20,528 bases of DNA from Chara braunii (taxonomy: Eukaryota > Streptophyta > Charophyceae > Charales > Characeae). Shown one piece after another: positions 8,156 through 18,179 of the stretch. A program made the position numbers and the translations under genes. The stretch covers positions 2,730,162 through 2,750,689 of the forward strand of contig BFEA01000112.1 of NCBI GenBank assembly GCA_003427395.1. The letters are read 5' to 3'. Each line of letters opens with the position of its first letter. Positions within the stretch are counted from its first letter, which is position 1. The notes under the pieces were generated by a model. The model made no database searches and had not been told where the DNA came from. It worked only from the letters and a program-made list of their open reading frames with translations.

Positions 8156-8755
8156 TGCTTCATTTTTCAAAAACCAAAAGATAAAAAAAGAAAGGAAAAA
8201 AAAAACGAATGAGCTTGTGAAAAAAAAAGGTGGGCGGAAGAGAGGGAGAGAGGCCGGGAATGAATCTTCTCGCAAACGCAGGAAGATTCTTTCTCATCTT
8301 CAACGTGAGAGGGGCAGTGCGTTCAACACGGCAAGCCGCGCAACGCCCTAGTTTGTTTTTTTTTTTTTTTTTCTCTTTCTCTCTCTCTCTCTCTCTCTCT
8401 TCCCCCCCCGTTTTTTTTCCGGTTTATTTTTTTCACATCAACTTTGAATTCACTTTGCTAAAGTAACTCAACTGTAAATAAAATTTGTATCTTTGAATTA
8501 TAATTTTAATCTATCATTTTTTTTTCCTTTATTTATTTTTCAATAAATTTGTCAACGAGTGGATAGTCCACTTGAACAATACAATTCAAGTGTACCATCT
8601 TCAAAACCATTTTGAAACAAACGGTCCATATTAGGAAGAAATGAGAATAAAATACACATTCAAATTAATCCTAAATTAAAATTAAATAATCAATTTGTAG
8701 AAAAGTCTATCAATAAAGGAGTGACTGCGGTATACAAAAAAAAAAAAAAAGTATT
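8156..8755. other. Intergenic sequence, no gene seen
   Basis: Contains poly-A, poly-T and CT runs up to 8425, then AT-rich sequence. No coding or RNA feature is supported. Confidence 0.6.
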
Positions 8756-8763
8756 GTAACAAC

Positions 8764-9058
8764 CTGCGTAGCACGGCGAACGTATCCGCGCCCCTTCATG
8801 TCCACGCGAACGTGTTTGCGCATTCGCGCGAACAGCTCGCGAACATGTTCGGGCGAATATAATTTTTTTTCGGTTTTTTATCTTTAACTAATGATTGGCT
8901 ACGAATTTGAACATGATTCCAAGGCAAAAGTTGCTTGTATTTTTATTTTCTTTTTTTTAATAATTTTTATGTTTGCGTTCGGAGGGTTTCAGGCGCTTGT
9001 TCGTGTTCGGGCAAACATGTTTGCGTTCGCCTTCGAACATGAACACGGTGCTACGTAG
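8764..9058. mobile_element. Non-autonomous hAT-type element (MITE), 295 bp
   Basis: Flanked by identical 8-bp direct repeats GTAACAAC (8756-8763 and 9059-9066). The ends form imperfect terminal inverted repeats: CTGCGTAGCACGG on the left, CTACGTAGCACCG read inward from the right. Inside both ends are several GCGAACGTGTTTGCG-like sub-repeats in both orientations, with an AT-rich centre. It has no coding capacity. An 8-bp target duplication is typical of hAT transposons. Confidence 0.8.
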
Positions 9059-9321
9059 GTAACAACTATATGAGAACTAAGTACAATCTTTTTCCAAACT
9101 AATTTGGAGAAAAGTCTCATTATACGATACGAAAGTAATTGACTATTTGAGCAATTAAATGACAAACAAGATATATAAACTTAAAAAAAACATCATTCAC
9201 AGAGATGGGATTTTTTTTTTTTTTAATTTGTTTGGAATATTTGAATTTATCAAACACACAACCTGTATATGCCCCAACCCTGTCCGACGGGGCCGTTAAT
9301 GCGCCGCGCCGACTATTTTAA

Positions 9322-9688
9322 GTCGGGCGAGGTACTGGTAGTTTAGCAAAAGACTTAACGCATTTATTCTACACAAAATAAGGACGCTATAAATCTTTTT
9401 ACAAACAACATAAAAAGTGAATACAATATTGGTACCGTTACTCTACTTAGGTGCAGGCATTTGGCTTATTGTCTAGCAACAGAAATGGTAAAAACGAGAT
9501 CACTGTCTTTACTTACTACAACCCTGGATTAATTAAAAACTCTGAACTATGCTATAACAAAAACAGAAAATATGAAAATACAACAAAATCAATCATAAGA
9601 AACAACCACAAGACCATAAATGCAAACAATGCAAAAAACGGTGAGGAAAAACCCATACCTAACTTTTTAAACCACCAGTCCTCCCGAC
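9322..9688. repeat. Inverted pair of the AAACCACCAGT motif
   Basis: GTCGGGCGAGGTACTGGTAG (9322-9341, continuing TTTA) faces TAAACCACCAGTCCTCCCGA (9668-9687). The two are reverse complements with few changes, separated by about 320 bp of AT-rich sequence without a recognisable gene. Confidence 0.55.
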
Positions 9689-11326
9689 ACAAAAAAATTA
9701 GCTTTCCGGCACCATCAGAGGCTGGTAGCCCGGAAGGAGAGGAGATCGGCGACAATTTGGGTGGAGGTCGACCTAAAAAAAAAAAAAAAAATCCAAACTT
9801 TGACGATTTTCCATGCTCATAATAATAAACCAAAACATATGAAATTATGAGATCTGGTAGATTTGGTCGTGATCCATTCAGAAAATTTATTTAAAAAATT
9901 AAAAAAAAATAATTTTAACAGTGAAATATTCACCGCGCCGATTCAATGCATTTTTCATTTTTCAAGTTGTCACTCTACCACTCGCGGACCAACGAAAAAG
10001 TACTTCGTTCTTGCCTCTTTGCCACTTGTGGGCCACTCTACCGGTTCTTAACACTATGGTACCGGTAACCCTCATTAACTTAGGCTACCGGTCCCCTGAT
10101 TTTTTGTTGTCGCGGGGGGAGTGGTGGTTTAATAAACTAACAACACCTACTGTAATCCAACAACTCAATTTAAAATGTTTAGTCTTTAGTTACAACCTTA
10201 CGATTTTATTTTATCATATCCATTATACACAACAAAAATTAAATAAATAATTGTGCATGATTGTTTCGTAGACTAAGTGTTGAAGCACGGGAAGAGTTAT
10301 TGTTGTCCGCATCAGCTACTGGGAACAACTGTTTGTTGTACCGTTTTATAATGTATTAGTCTTTGTTGTTGTTTCTGTTGCGCTCGGGGTTGCAGTGCGG
10401 CAGACTGTTGATTGTCTGACTATCACTTGGTGTGTTCCCGACAGTTGGGGCAACTTTTGTTGTTGTTGGATCCGACTGCATCCGATAGAAGGTCTAATAT
10501 GGTTGGACGCTTTTTGTTTTTAGCATCAACAAACTAATGATGAAGTCGCCTAGGTGGTGGCACCGGTTCTCAACATTGATGTGTTGGTGATGGTTTAGGT
10601 TAGAAGTTCCCAAAAATATGCTCAAGTAGAGTACAAAGGTAAGCACTATTCGAATAAAGGTCCTCGAAGTTGCGTAGCATTCGTTTGATCAGAGGTGAAA
10701 AGGTGGTAGTTTGAAAAGGTTTTTAAACTCTCAAGAGGGACGTCTGTTGCAACTTAGATGTTTGTCAGACTACCGCTACTCTGCGTATTGGTCGCGCCTT
10801 AACCATCCTCAGTTCTTTTTTGCCATCATTGTGGGGTCCTCAGGCGTATTAAGATTCCAAGGTCCTCTAAAGTAAGTTTGAGTGTATTTCTTTTGGATCT
10901 AAGTGACTAAATGATTCTCCCTCTGCCCTTCTCAGTCTCAGTCTAGTCTATTGGTTTATAGAGGAAGGCAGCAGGCGAGATTGGAACCCGTAATCTGTGG
11001 CAAGGTCTCTGTGGGAGGCTTGCCCCACCGATTGCGGGAGCTCTGTCGGAATTTACGCAAAGATTCCAGAGGCAAAGAATTATCAGGTATACCTTCTTTT
11101 ACCTGTGTGAACCCACTATACCCTTACCATTACATCTTTATAGTTTGACCGAGAGATATGCATGTGTTCCCTTATGAATTTTTATTTTTTTTCTTCACGA
11201 CTTAATCAGGTTAATTCGAAGGCACGCATTCATAAGATTTTTTTTTTTTTTAATTTATGTCGGAAGTAGACTAAGGGATGAACTCGGGAAGGTCGGAGGA
11301 GGCAGTATTGCATGCGTTTGATCGGG
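9689..11326. other. Intergenic sequence, no gene seen
   Basis: Mixed AT-rich DNA. It holds a small hairpin (TTCCGG/CCGGAA around 9700-9740), several TACCGGT sites (10038-10092) and one more copy of the TGGTGGTTTA motif (10122-10131). Open frames here are short and match nothing I recognise. It may include decayed transposon sequence. Confidence 0.5.
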
Positions 11327-11636
11327 TTTAAAACCACCAGTACCCTGCCCAAACAAACTTTTGTCACCTCCTGAATTAATGAAGGATGTGGGCAGGCCTA
11401 GTAGAGGCTCGATACAAGCTCGACTCATGCGTGGTAGTCGCTCGTTTTGAAAACGAAAACAAATGATCAGAGGAAAAAAAAAAAAAAAAAAAGTGAGAGC
11501 ACGAAATAAAACTTCTGCCTCTCAAAACGACGCGAGCGGGAGGGTGTTCCTCTCAGAACGGTGCGAGTTCTGGAAACAGAGATGCTCAGTGTACAGTAAT
11601 AAAAAAAAAAAAAACAGATACAGCGCTGTGATGAAG

Positions 11637-11995
11637 TCTCATCCTACGAGATGAGGTTCGCTTGGGTGAATCTTCCGCTAGAACATGGAAAAATATTTTG
11701 CCATTATTTATGTCTTTTGTGTATGTAGAGAGAGTGGAACAAGACCCATATATTGAAAATTCATGACTTTTTTTTCTTCTTTTTTTATAAAAATGAAGAA
11801 ACTGTAAAAAAATAAATAAAAATAAAAGAAAGATCCATTGCCTCGATTTTTGTCTTTTGCGGTTGCTGCTGGCAGTGGTGAGTATTGGAACGATGCCTTT
11901 CATCCTACGAGATTTATAATGGCCCACGCTGTATTAGTTTCCAGATTACCCAAATGAAAATGAATTTTACGCTGGAACGTGGAAGGATACAGAGA
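11637..11995. repeat. Two diverged copies of an unknown unit
   Basis: CATCCTACGAGAT at 11640-11652 and 11901-11913, followed in each case by a related sequence: TTCCGCTAGAACATGGAA (11673-11690) and TTACGCTGGAACGTGGAA (11967-11984). The copies lie about 260-290 bp apart and suggest an old tandem duplication. A short 30-bp tandem repeat (CCTCTCAAAACGACGCGAG and variant) lies just upstream at 11519 and 11549. Confidence 0.5.
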
Positions 11996-12159
11996 AGATC
12001 ATAATGACCCTGCTGAAGAATGATGACTTCAGACAATAAAGCCATTCACGACTCTCTGACTATGAGTCCGCCCTCAACGTCTTCGCCTACTCCTCTGGCA
12101 AGTGCAGTCACCCTATGAGGAAAAAAAAAACGCAGGACATAAAAACGAAAATGAGAAGG

Positions 12160-12219
<60 letters not shown>
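12160..12219. repeat. Poly-A run (60 bp)
   Basis: An uninterrupted A run with further A-rich sequence on both sides. Confidence 0.95.
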
Positions 12220-12223
<4 letters not shown>

Positions 12224-12394
12224 GAAAAAAAAAAACGAAAACCAGCATAGAAGTACCGGTCGCCAGTGTTAAAAGACATGTAGGCCTCATATCATGACCA
12301 CTTACAAGCTGCTTTCCCATAAGACAAAGAGGTTTGGTAGCTTGCCAACAACAAGGTTTGAGAAAACTGCTTCGGGGGTGTTGGTGGTTTAAAG

Positions 12395-13140
12395 GTTGAA
12401 CATTGTTTCTATGTTGAATGATCTAATGCTATGTTTATTATCTGTTTTATGAAGGGTTGCATATTTTTAAGTTGAATGACCTGATTACTGTGTTTATTTT
12501 TAGAGGGTTTGCACTTTTTGATTTTTGAGATCAAGCATTATTTATAAGTCGAATGACTTGGTCTATCTATTTCTTTTGAGAATTATGAATGCAATTCGAT
12601 TGAAAGGTCCAACGTCATGCTTTGAGTGACTTATGACAGGTTGAACATTGTTTCCAAGTCGAATGGTTCAGTCTCTTATATAATTTTTGAGGATAATTTT
12701 TGCGTAGGGTTAAACATTATTTCCAAATCGAATGGTTTAACCTGAAACTACCCACAAAGTACAAACGAGTATAATTGAAGATATATTATTTATATTTACA
12801 TGTGAAGATTTACATTTGCATTGAAGATATTGTTTCAAAGTCGAATGCTTCAGCGTTAAGCCGTATAATTAAGAAGAGAATAAAAAGTAAAGAGCATAAT
12901 TGAAAGTAACATGGACAAGTTGAGCATTGTTTCTAAGTTGAATGACTCAGTTCCCTGCTCATATTCTGAAGACAAGTCGGAAAGTTATTACATTATGAAT
13001 ATTTAATCAGTTGAGGGCAACTAAGCATTGTTTTCTAAGTTGAATGATATAGTCACACGTCTGAAGAAGGGAGAAGTAGTTGTGCAACCTATTTGTGTAT
13101 AATCTAATGCAAACATTGTTTCTAAGCTGAATGGTCGCGC
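12395..13140 (+). repeat. Nine-copy irregularly spaced 33-bp repeat
   Basis: Copies related to AACATTGTTTCTAAGTTGAATG begin near 12395, 12456, 12530, 12640, 12709, 12821, 12919, 13018 and 13109. All are in the same orientation, 61-112 bp apart, with poorly conserved spacers. The TCGAATG/TTGAATG core is kept in nearly every copy. No reading frame runs through them. Confidence 0.8.
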
Positions 13141-13429
13141 GCCATGCCGTATGTAAGGTAGGTATAAAAGATAAATCATCTGGTGGTTCAATGAACTATT
13201 TTATAAGGATTCAACTTTAGGTTTTTGTGAGAGTACTTACCCATTGTAGTATGAACTTGTTTGTGATTGAGGGTGAGTGTTATTAGTTTGAGTATCATCT
13301 TGATTGGTAATTGCTTTAGATGCTCGTCATATGCTGAAGTTGTAGGAGTTAGTTCAATTCCTGCATTTTTTTAGTTAAGTTTATTTTACTTAGTTTAATT
13401 TAACATGTTTTGTTAAGTTTATTTTTCAT

Positions 13430-13960
13430 ACTTGACTTTATAAAAATTTTGGAAAGCTACTTTCGCTAAGAGAAGTGTTGTCAAAAGTTAAAAAAAAACA
13501 AAAAGTCAGTCAAATTTTGGTTTTTCAATGTTTAAACTTTTGTTTTTGTTTTATATCTGACTCAGTAGAAATATGAAAAACCTTCTTTGTAAGAGATAGT
13601 GTTGCTCAAATTTTTGCTAATTGAGAGAGTAAATAAAATTTGACTTTATAAACTGAGAATCATTTTTTATTAGGTATTTAGTTTTGTACAAATGTTTGAA
13701 TGACATTTCTCTAGAGGGAGTGTTGTCGAAATTTCTACAAATTCGTAAAAACTCATATTTTATTTCAAGTTTATATCTGACTTAGTATAAATATAAGAAG
13801 TCTACTTTTATAAAGGAGATGATACTCAAATTTATGCTAATTCAAAAAGTTAGACAAAATTTGACGTTCTTAATGATTGTTTCAGTTTTTATATTTAGAC
13901 GAATATAAACTTTGGAAAGACATTTTTTCTAAAGGGAATGTTGAGTTGTATTATATTTTG
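13430..13960 (+). repeat. AT-rich alternating A/B repeat array
   Basis: Five related units of about 100-130 bp alternate between two types. Type B contains TATCTGACT(C/T)AGTA, then GTTGCTCAAATTTTTGCTAA-like sequence (13554 and 13786, 232 bp apart). Type A contains TTTGGAAAG-like sequence, then AGGGAGTGTTGTCGAAA-like sequence (about 13441, 13689, 13905). This is a small higher-order array with decayed units. Confidence 0.65.
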
Positions 13961-14900
13961 ATAAAAGAAATTTCGACAATCTAACCTGTATAGGAAAAAT
14001 ATTGTTCATTTTTTTCATTCGTTTGACACTTGCTTGTAAGTAAATTTGTATTCAGTCATCGGGAGGTTTTTGAGTGAAGTGTGATATGAATGTTCCTTCT
14101 CTATACACTTATAGTTTAGTTTTAGGGAGTAGTCTGTGTTATGTTATAAGTTTTTTTCGATCATTTTGATTCAAGATCTGACTAGCCTGAGTTAGATAAT
14201 GCGAGAATCATCTCCTGTTACCCTTGTGATAATAGGTCGGTTACCGATTCATTGTTTTACGACTCAACTCTAACTAATTTTCGCCACTCAACCTAAAAGA
14301 CTTTGCCCTTGTGGTTTAAATTATTTTTTTTAGCGTATTTACCTAGACTTTTACCGAATGACCATTTAAAAAGGTACTGAGTATTTTATTATGGAAGGTT
14401 GGATAGAGGTTGAGGTTTATATGGCTAAGGCGAGAGGTATGAGCGAAGAGAGTGGTTGAAGTTGACCCCGTATAACGCGTGGTCTGTTGATGCGAAATCC
14501 TTGATGTGATTGTAGGTATGACTGTAGTTCATAATTTGAATTTGACTTGCATGCGATCATGTATATATTTTTGAAGGGAGTCACAATGTGATTGTGAGAA
14601 GTGATCATCTCGTGTATATATATATTTCGAATGTCCGTGCGATCTACCACGACTGTGCGTAAGGATCAAACAAATTTGTATTAAGAAAAAATAATGATTT
14701 ATTTTTTTGCCCTTGTTTTTTTAGATTACTATAGTTGAACGTTGAAGTCCGTGGCGACCGTAAAAGTCGAACCCCTTGATCTGTTTCAAAACCTCCAATG
14801 ATGAAGTTCGTCTCCAGGGTTATAAGCGTTGATCGCCACAAAGGTTCGAAGCCTGTCTACCACCCACTCTCCACAGGGTGTAGAAAAGGGTAGGACTCTC
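13961..14900. other. Intergenic sequence, no gene seen
   Basis: AT-rich to about 14640, then mixed composition. No feature is supported. Confidence 0.5.
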
Positions 14901-14999
14901 AACCGCCTTAGCGGTTGTCTAACGTCGATAGATTAACCCCTCTAGGCGCGTGTCAGCCGACACTTGAGTGTCAAAAGTGACCCTCGAGATCATTGAGGG
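14901..14999. other. Cluster of three short hairpins
   Basis: AACCGC-CTTA-GCGGTT (14901-14916), GACACT-TG-AGTGTC (14959-14972) and CCCTC...GAGGG (14981-14999) occur within 100 bp. Their role is unknown; they may mark a decayed transposon or LTR. Confidence 0.55.
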
Positions 15000-15691
15000 C
15001 CACACGATTACGGGTATTTATATAGTACGCCATCACTGCGACTGCCTGCATATTTATGCATGATTAGTCGGTATGAAAAAACTTGCGTCAGCGCGATATT
15101 TATTACAAGTATAATGTGTGACGCCTAACCGATTATTGTATCGAAAAAGTTATGGTTTGGATACATAAAGGGATTCAGAGTGTTTTGTGTGAGTAATTTG
15201 ATTCTTGTTTTGACGTGGTGTAATGCGTGGTAAGAAGGATGCGTCCTAGTCGACCGGCGTCGAGTCGCTCTTGGGACGTCAGCCCCCCAATGCGTCGATT
15301 CGCGTACGGGACCGATAGAGGCGTGAGACCGCGCGTACCCCCCATGCTACAACATAAGAGAAACGGCCTCAGCTGTGCCACCTCTGCGATTGCAACTGAG
15401 TACTTTTGGCATGTGGTTCGGTAGCTCGGCGGGGATACAGCCGTCCAAGGGTGGTGACAACCCCGTGGGCGGAGGTGAGTTGTACCTAGCATAACCCTAT
15501 TCTGTCGTAGGGTGTTCGCGAGAGGTATGGCTGGCGCACTCGGCCGGAGTGGCGAAAAGCTCCACCACGATAAAAGGCCCTGCACAAATCCTGCGCGACG
15601 TGCCTGGGAAGGTCCCCCTGCGGGGTTGCCTCTGAGTCCCCCAACAATAAAAAAACTTCGCCTGGTTGCCTTAGATTCCGGCGCATAATTT
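15000..15691. other. GC-richer intergenic stretch, possibly decayed retroelement
   Basis: Composition changes from AT-rich to GC-richer at about 15230-15660. A minus-strand open frame (15175-15861) of 228 codons runs through it but shows no domain I recognise and crosses the 35-bp tandem duplication. I do not call it a gene. Confidence 0.35.
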
Positions 15692-15761
15692 TTGTGGGCC
15701 TTCTTCCACTCTAGCCATTGAAAATATTGTGGGCCTTCTTCCACTCTAGCCATTGAAAATA
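15692..15761. repeat. 35-bp perfect tandem duplication
   Basis: The unit starting TTGTGGGCCTTCTTCCACTC is present twice in a row (15692-15726 and 15727-15761) with no differences, so it is recent. Confidence 0.97.
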
Positions 15762-16063
15762 GGAGGACCCGAATGGTGTGTGTGTATGGCTTCCCCGACA
15801 GCACCTCTTTCCGCCCATCTCCATGATATGGACGGCTGCCAACAGCTGTTGGAACCTTCATTCCAAGGCCACGTGTCCATGCTTATAATTGGCGGACCTT
15901 TGGTAACCCACTAGTATGGCGCCAAAAATGATCGGGGCGAATGATCAGCATATCTTATCTATTTTCGTAGAGTAGATGGGATGATTGTCTCATTAGCGTC
16001 TAGATACTCACAGTGGGGCTCCCCTGAACGTATCTGACCGTTAAGACCAAATTCGGTCGAAAG
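15762..16063. other. Intergenic sequence, no gene seen
   Basis: No feature is supported; one CCACGTGT site lies at 15869-15876. Confidence 0.4.
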
Positions 16064-16073
16064 AGTCCTGCGT

Positions 16074-16279
16074 ACCCTTCTTCCCCCGAATACAACGTAC
16101 GGTCACTATAGCTGTAGCTGTATTTATTTAGACTGGAAGTACCCCAAATACAGCTGTAATTACCGCCCGAATACAACAGGCGGTCGTCATTATATATAGC
16201 TATTGCTATATCTATAGACTGAAAGATGCCCCAAATACGGCTATAATCACCGTACGTTTTATTCGGGGGGAAGAAGGGT
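16074..16279. mobile_element. Mutator-type foldback element (MITE), 206 bp
   Basis: Flanked by identical 10-bp direct repeats AGTCCTGCGT (16064-16073 and 16280-16289). The terminal inverted repeats extend about 40 bp: ACCCTTCTTCCCCCGAATAC, then AACGTACGGTCA; the right end read inward matches with few changes. A second nested inverted repeat fills the interior (CCCCAAATAC and ACCGCC/GGCGGT arms), so the whole element can fold on itself. Target duplications of 9-11 bp with long inverted ends are typical of Mutator-like elements. It has no coding capacity. Confidence 0.8.
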
Positions 16280-16289
16280 AGTCCTGCGT

Positions 16290-16599
16290 ATGCATTCACT
16301 ACAGGATACTGGACACGACACCTCGCTCCATGACTGTCCATATGGACAAAAGACAAAAACTACGGCTTTGTATCATTCCGTGTTCTAGGGGAAGATTCAT
16401 TCTCGTTTTGCACATTTGGTGAGTAGTGGAGCGAAGCCCCGAGGTCTTTTGTATGGAATGTGCTGATACTGGAAAAAAAGAGAAAGGGTAAACCTTTGAA
16501 AAAGTCGTTCAGGTCACCAGAGATGCTTGGCAGATGTGAGGATTGAATCGGTATATGTATGTTTTGCTGCGCGAAAGCATCGTTGATTAGCTGACCAAT
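16290..16599. other. Intergenic sequence, no gene seen
   Basis: No feature is supported between the Mutator-type element and the GATC/ATCA run. Confidence 0.4.
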
Positions 16600-16662
16600 T
16601 AATCGGTCGATCGATCGACCGATCGATCGATCGATCAATCAATCAATCGGTCAATCGATTGG
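16600..16662. repeat. (ATCG)n/(ATCA)n microsatellite
   Basis: GATCGATC and ATCAATCA tetranucleotides immediately upstream of the open exon at 16670. Confidence 0.9.
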
Positions 16663-16669
16663 CAGGAGT

Positions 16670-17811
16670 ATGATGAGGAAACGTCTACTTGGCGTGCTCT
16701 TGAGGGCCCACCGGAGCGTGGGCCCTTTGCCAGTTGGGCGGGGGGGAAGCACCCGGCTCGATCGCGGCGGGGCATGCGATTGGGATCGGGATATCGAGTC
16801 GGTGCGGCGGTGTTGTTGGGTCTCGTTGGTGCGAGCGGGACTAGGCTGCGAAAGGCAAACGATGGGAGGGGTAATAGGGAGAGTTGGCGGCGGAAGGCAA
16901 ACGATGGGAGAGGTAACAGGGAGAGTTGGGGGCGCTCGAGTGGTTGCGTATAACAGCGCAACGGGGCGGACTAGTCTTCCCCTAAAGCAGTCGTCGGGAT
17001 CGGGAGCGCGGGAAGGAGGAGTTTACCCCAAGATCTTTCCTTTGAAGCTGCAAGTGAGGTGCGTGGCTATGGCAGATTTTGACAATCAACGGGGTTTGCC
17101 GCCATCGCCGTTCTCTCCTCTGAAGCTGCAAGCTAGATCTCTGTCTTCTTCTTCTTCTTCTTCTTCTTCTTCGTCGTCGTCGTCGTCGTCGTCGGCATTC
17201 TCCTTCAGGTCCCCTTCCGATTCTTCTTCTTCTTCTTCTCGTCCTCTATCTCCTCTCTCTTCTCCGCCCCTCCCTCCTTGTCCTCATCCTCCTCCTGCTT
17301 TTTCTTCTTCTTCTTCTTCTTCTTGTTCTTCTGGTTCTCCTCCCCCTCCTTCGGCGACTCCTTTGTCTCCTGCTCCGAGTCCGAGCTCGGCTATGGCGCC
17401 TCTGTCCCGAAGTGAAGACTTTGAGCAGCAGCGGCAGTGGAAGACAGCTTGGGAGAGGAGGAGGGGTGGTAGGAGTGGAGGTGGTGGGGAGGAGGAGGAG
17501 ATTGGAACGAGAATGGCAGGAGTTTGGAAGGAATCGGCGGCCGCCGCCGAGTCGAGCAGCACCATGGGCTCTGAAGGAAGCGGCGGCTATGGCGTCCGAG
17601 GAGGTGATGTGCGAGGGGAGAGAGGCGGAGAGAAGACGATGGCGATGGTGCGTGGAGGTGGTGATGCTGACGTGGATTGGCAGGAGCAGAGGCAGCAGGT
17701 CAGAGAGCAAGAAGCTATGGCGCGCAGGATTCGAGGAAAAGCGGTGCCAGTCTCTTCTGTCGTATCCTCCGACTTTTATGTACCTGTCAAGGCCTACTAC
17801 ATCGCACGAAG
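16670..17811 (+). CDS. Possible first exon of a DUF155 (RMND1/RMD1-like) protein
   Basis: An open frame from ATG 16670 that ends best at the donor CGAAG|GTTAGC after 380 codons plus two bases. The last residues, SSDFYVPVKAYYIAR, resemble the (I/V)PVKAYFL-type motif that begins the conserved part of DUF155 proteins (RMND1, yeast Rmd1, plant RETARDED ROOT GROWTH), where a Ser-Ile-Asp-Leu-like segment would come from the next exon. The rest is low complexity: two 14-residue repeats (RQTMG.V.GRVGG), a poly-Ser run, Pro/Ser-rich stretches, then Arg/Glu/Gly-rich sequence. The basic, acid-free first 30 residues (MMRKRLLGVLLRAHR...) could be a mitochondrial presequence. ATG 17069 (MADFDNQRG) is an alternative start. 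No following exon is recognisable in the window. The family assignment rests on one short motif recalled from memory and may be wrong. Confidence 0.38.
16853..16936 (+). repeat. 42-bp coding tandem repeat
   Basis: Two copies of AGGCAAACGATGGGAG... starting at 16853 and 16895, encoding two RQTMG.V.GRVGG units in frame. The second copy differs at a few bases. Confidence 0.9.
17145..17195 (+). repeat. (TCT)n/(TCG)n poly-Ser-coding microsatellite
   Basis: TCT codons change to TCG codons mid-run while still encoding Ser. A second TCT run lies at about 17221-17240 and a third near 17300-17330. Confidence 0.9.
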
Positions 17812-17982
17812 GTTAGCGGGTTTCGGCATTTGGATTTGGAATGTTCACTGTCATGTCCAATTATATGAGCAATATCAACTCCTGAGGGTGGTTAATTAGT
17901 GTAATTTATATTAATTGATTATTTACAGTAAATAATGTATCGATTAGTACTAGACTAGTTAGGAGATCGATGGATTAATTAC

Positions 17983-17983
<1 letters not shown>

Positions 17984-18019
<36 letters not shown>

Positions 18020-18040
18020 CTGACTGACTGACTGACTGAC

Positions 18041-18079
<39 letters not shown>

Positions 18080-18080
18080 C

Positions 18081-18112
<32 letters not shown>
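17984..18112. repeat. (TGAT)n microsatellite with (TGAC) block
   Basis: TGAT repeats interrupted at about 18015-18042 by TGAC repeats. The run lies just past the putative first exon. Confidence 0.95.
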
Positions 18113-18179
18113 GGGGCAATCGAGAAAAAGCAGGAGCTCGGAAGTGAGTCTTTGGCGGGGAAAAAATAATTAGATGTGA

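Noticed and set aside
10951-11148. 65-codon plus-strand open frame
   Set aside because: Short, with no recognisable motif and nothing nearby to support a gene.
12160-12219. Poly-A tail of a retroposon
   Set aside because: No target duplication or element body could be delimited beside it, so only a poly-A run is called.
12395-13140. CRISPR array
   Set aside because: Repeats are imperfect, spacing is uneven (61-112 bp) and the window is eukaryotic.
14842-14852. tRNA or SINE B-box (GGTTCGAAGCC)
   Set aside because: One mismatch to the B-box consensus, no A-box at the right distance and no cloverleaf.
14870-15560. LTR of a retrotransposon
   Set aside because: Composition is suggestive, but no paired LTR, primer-binding site or coding region was found.
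15175-15861. 228-codon minus-strand open frame
   Set aside because: No recognisable domain, and it crosses a recent 35-bp tandem duplication. More likely chance or decayed retroelement sequence.
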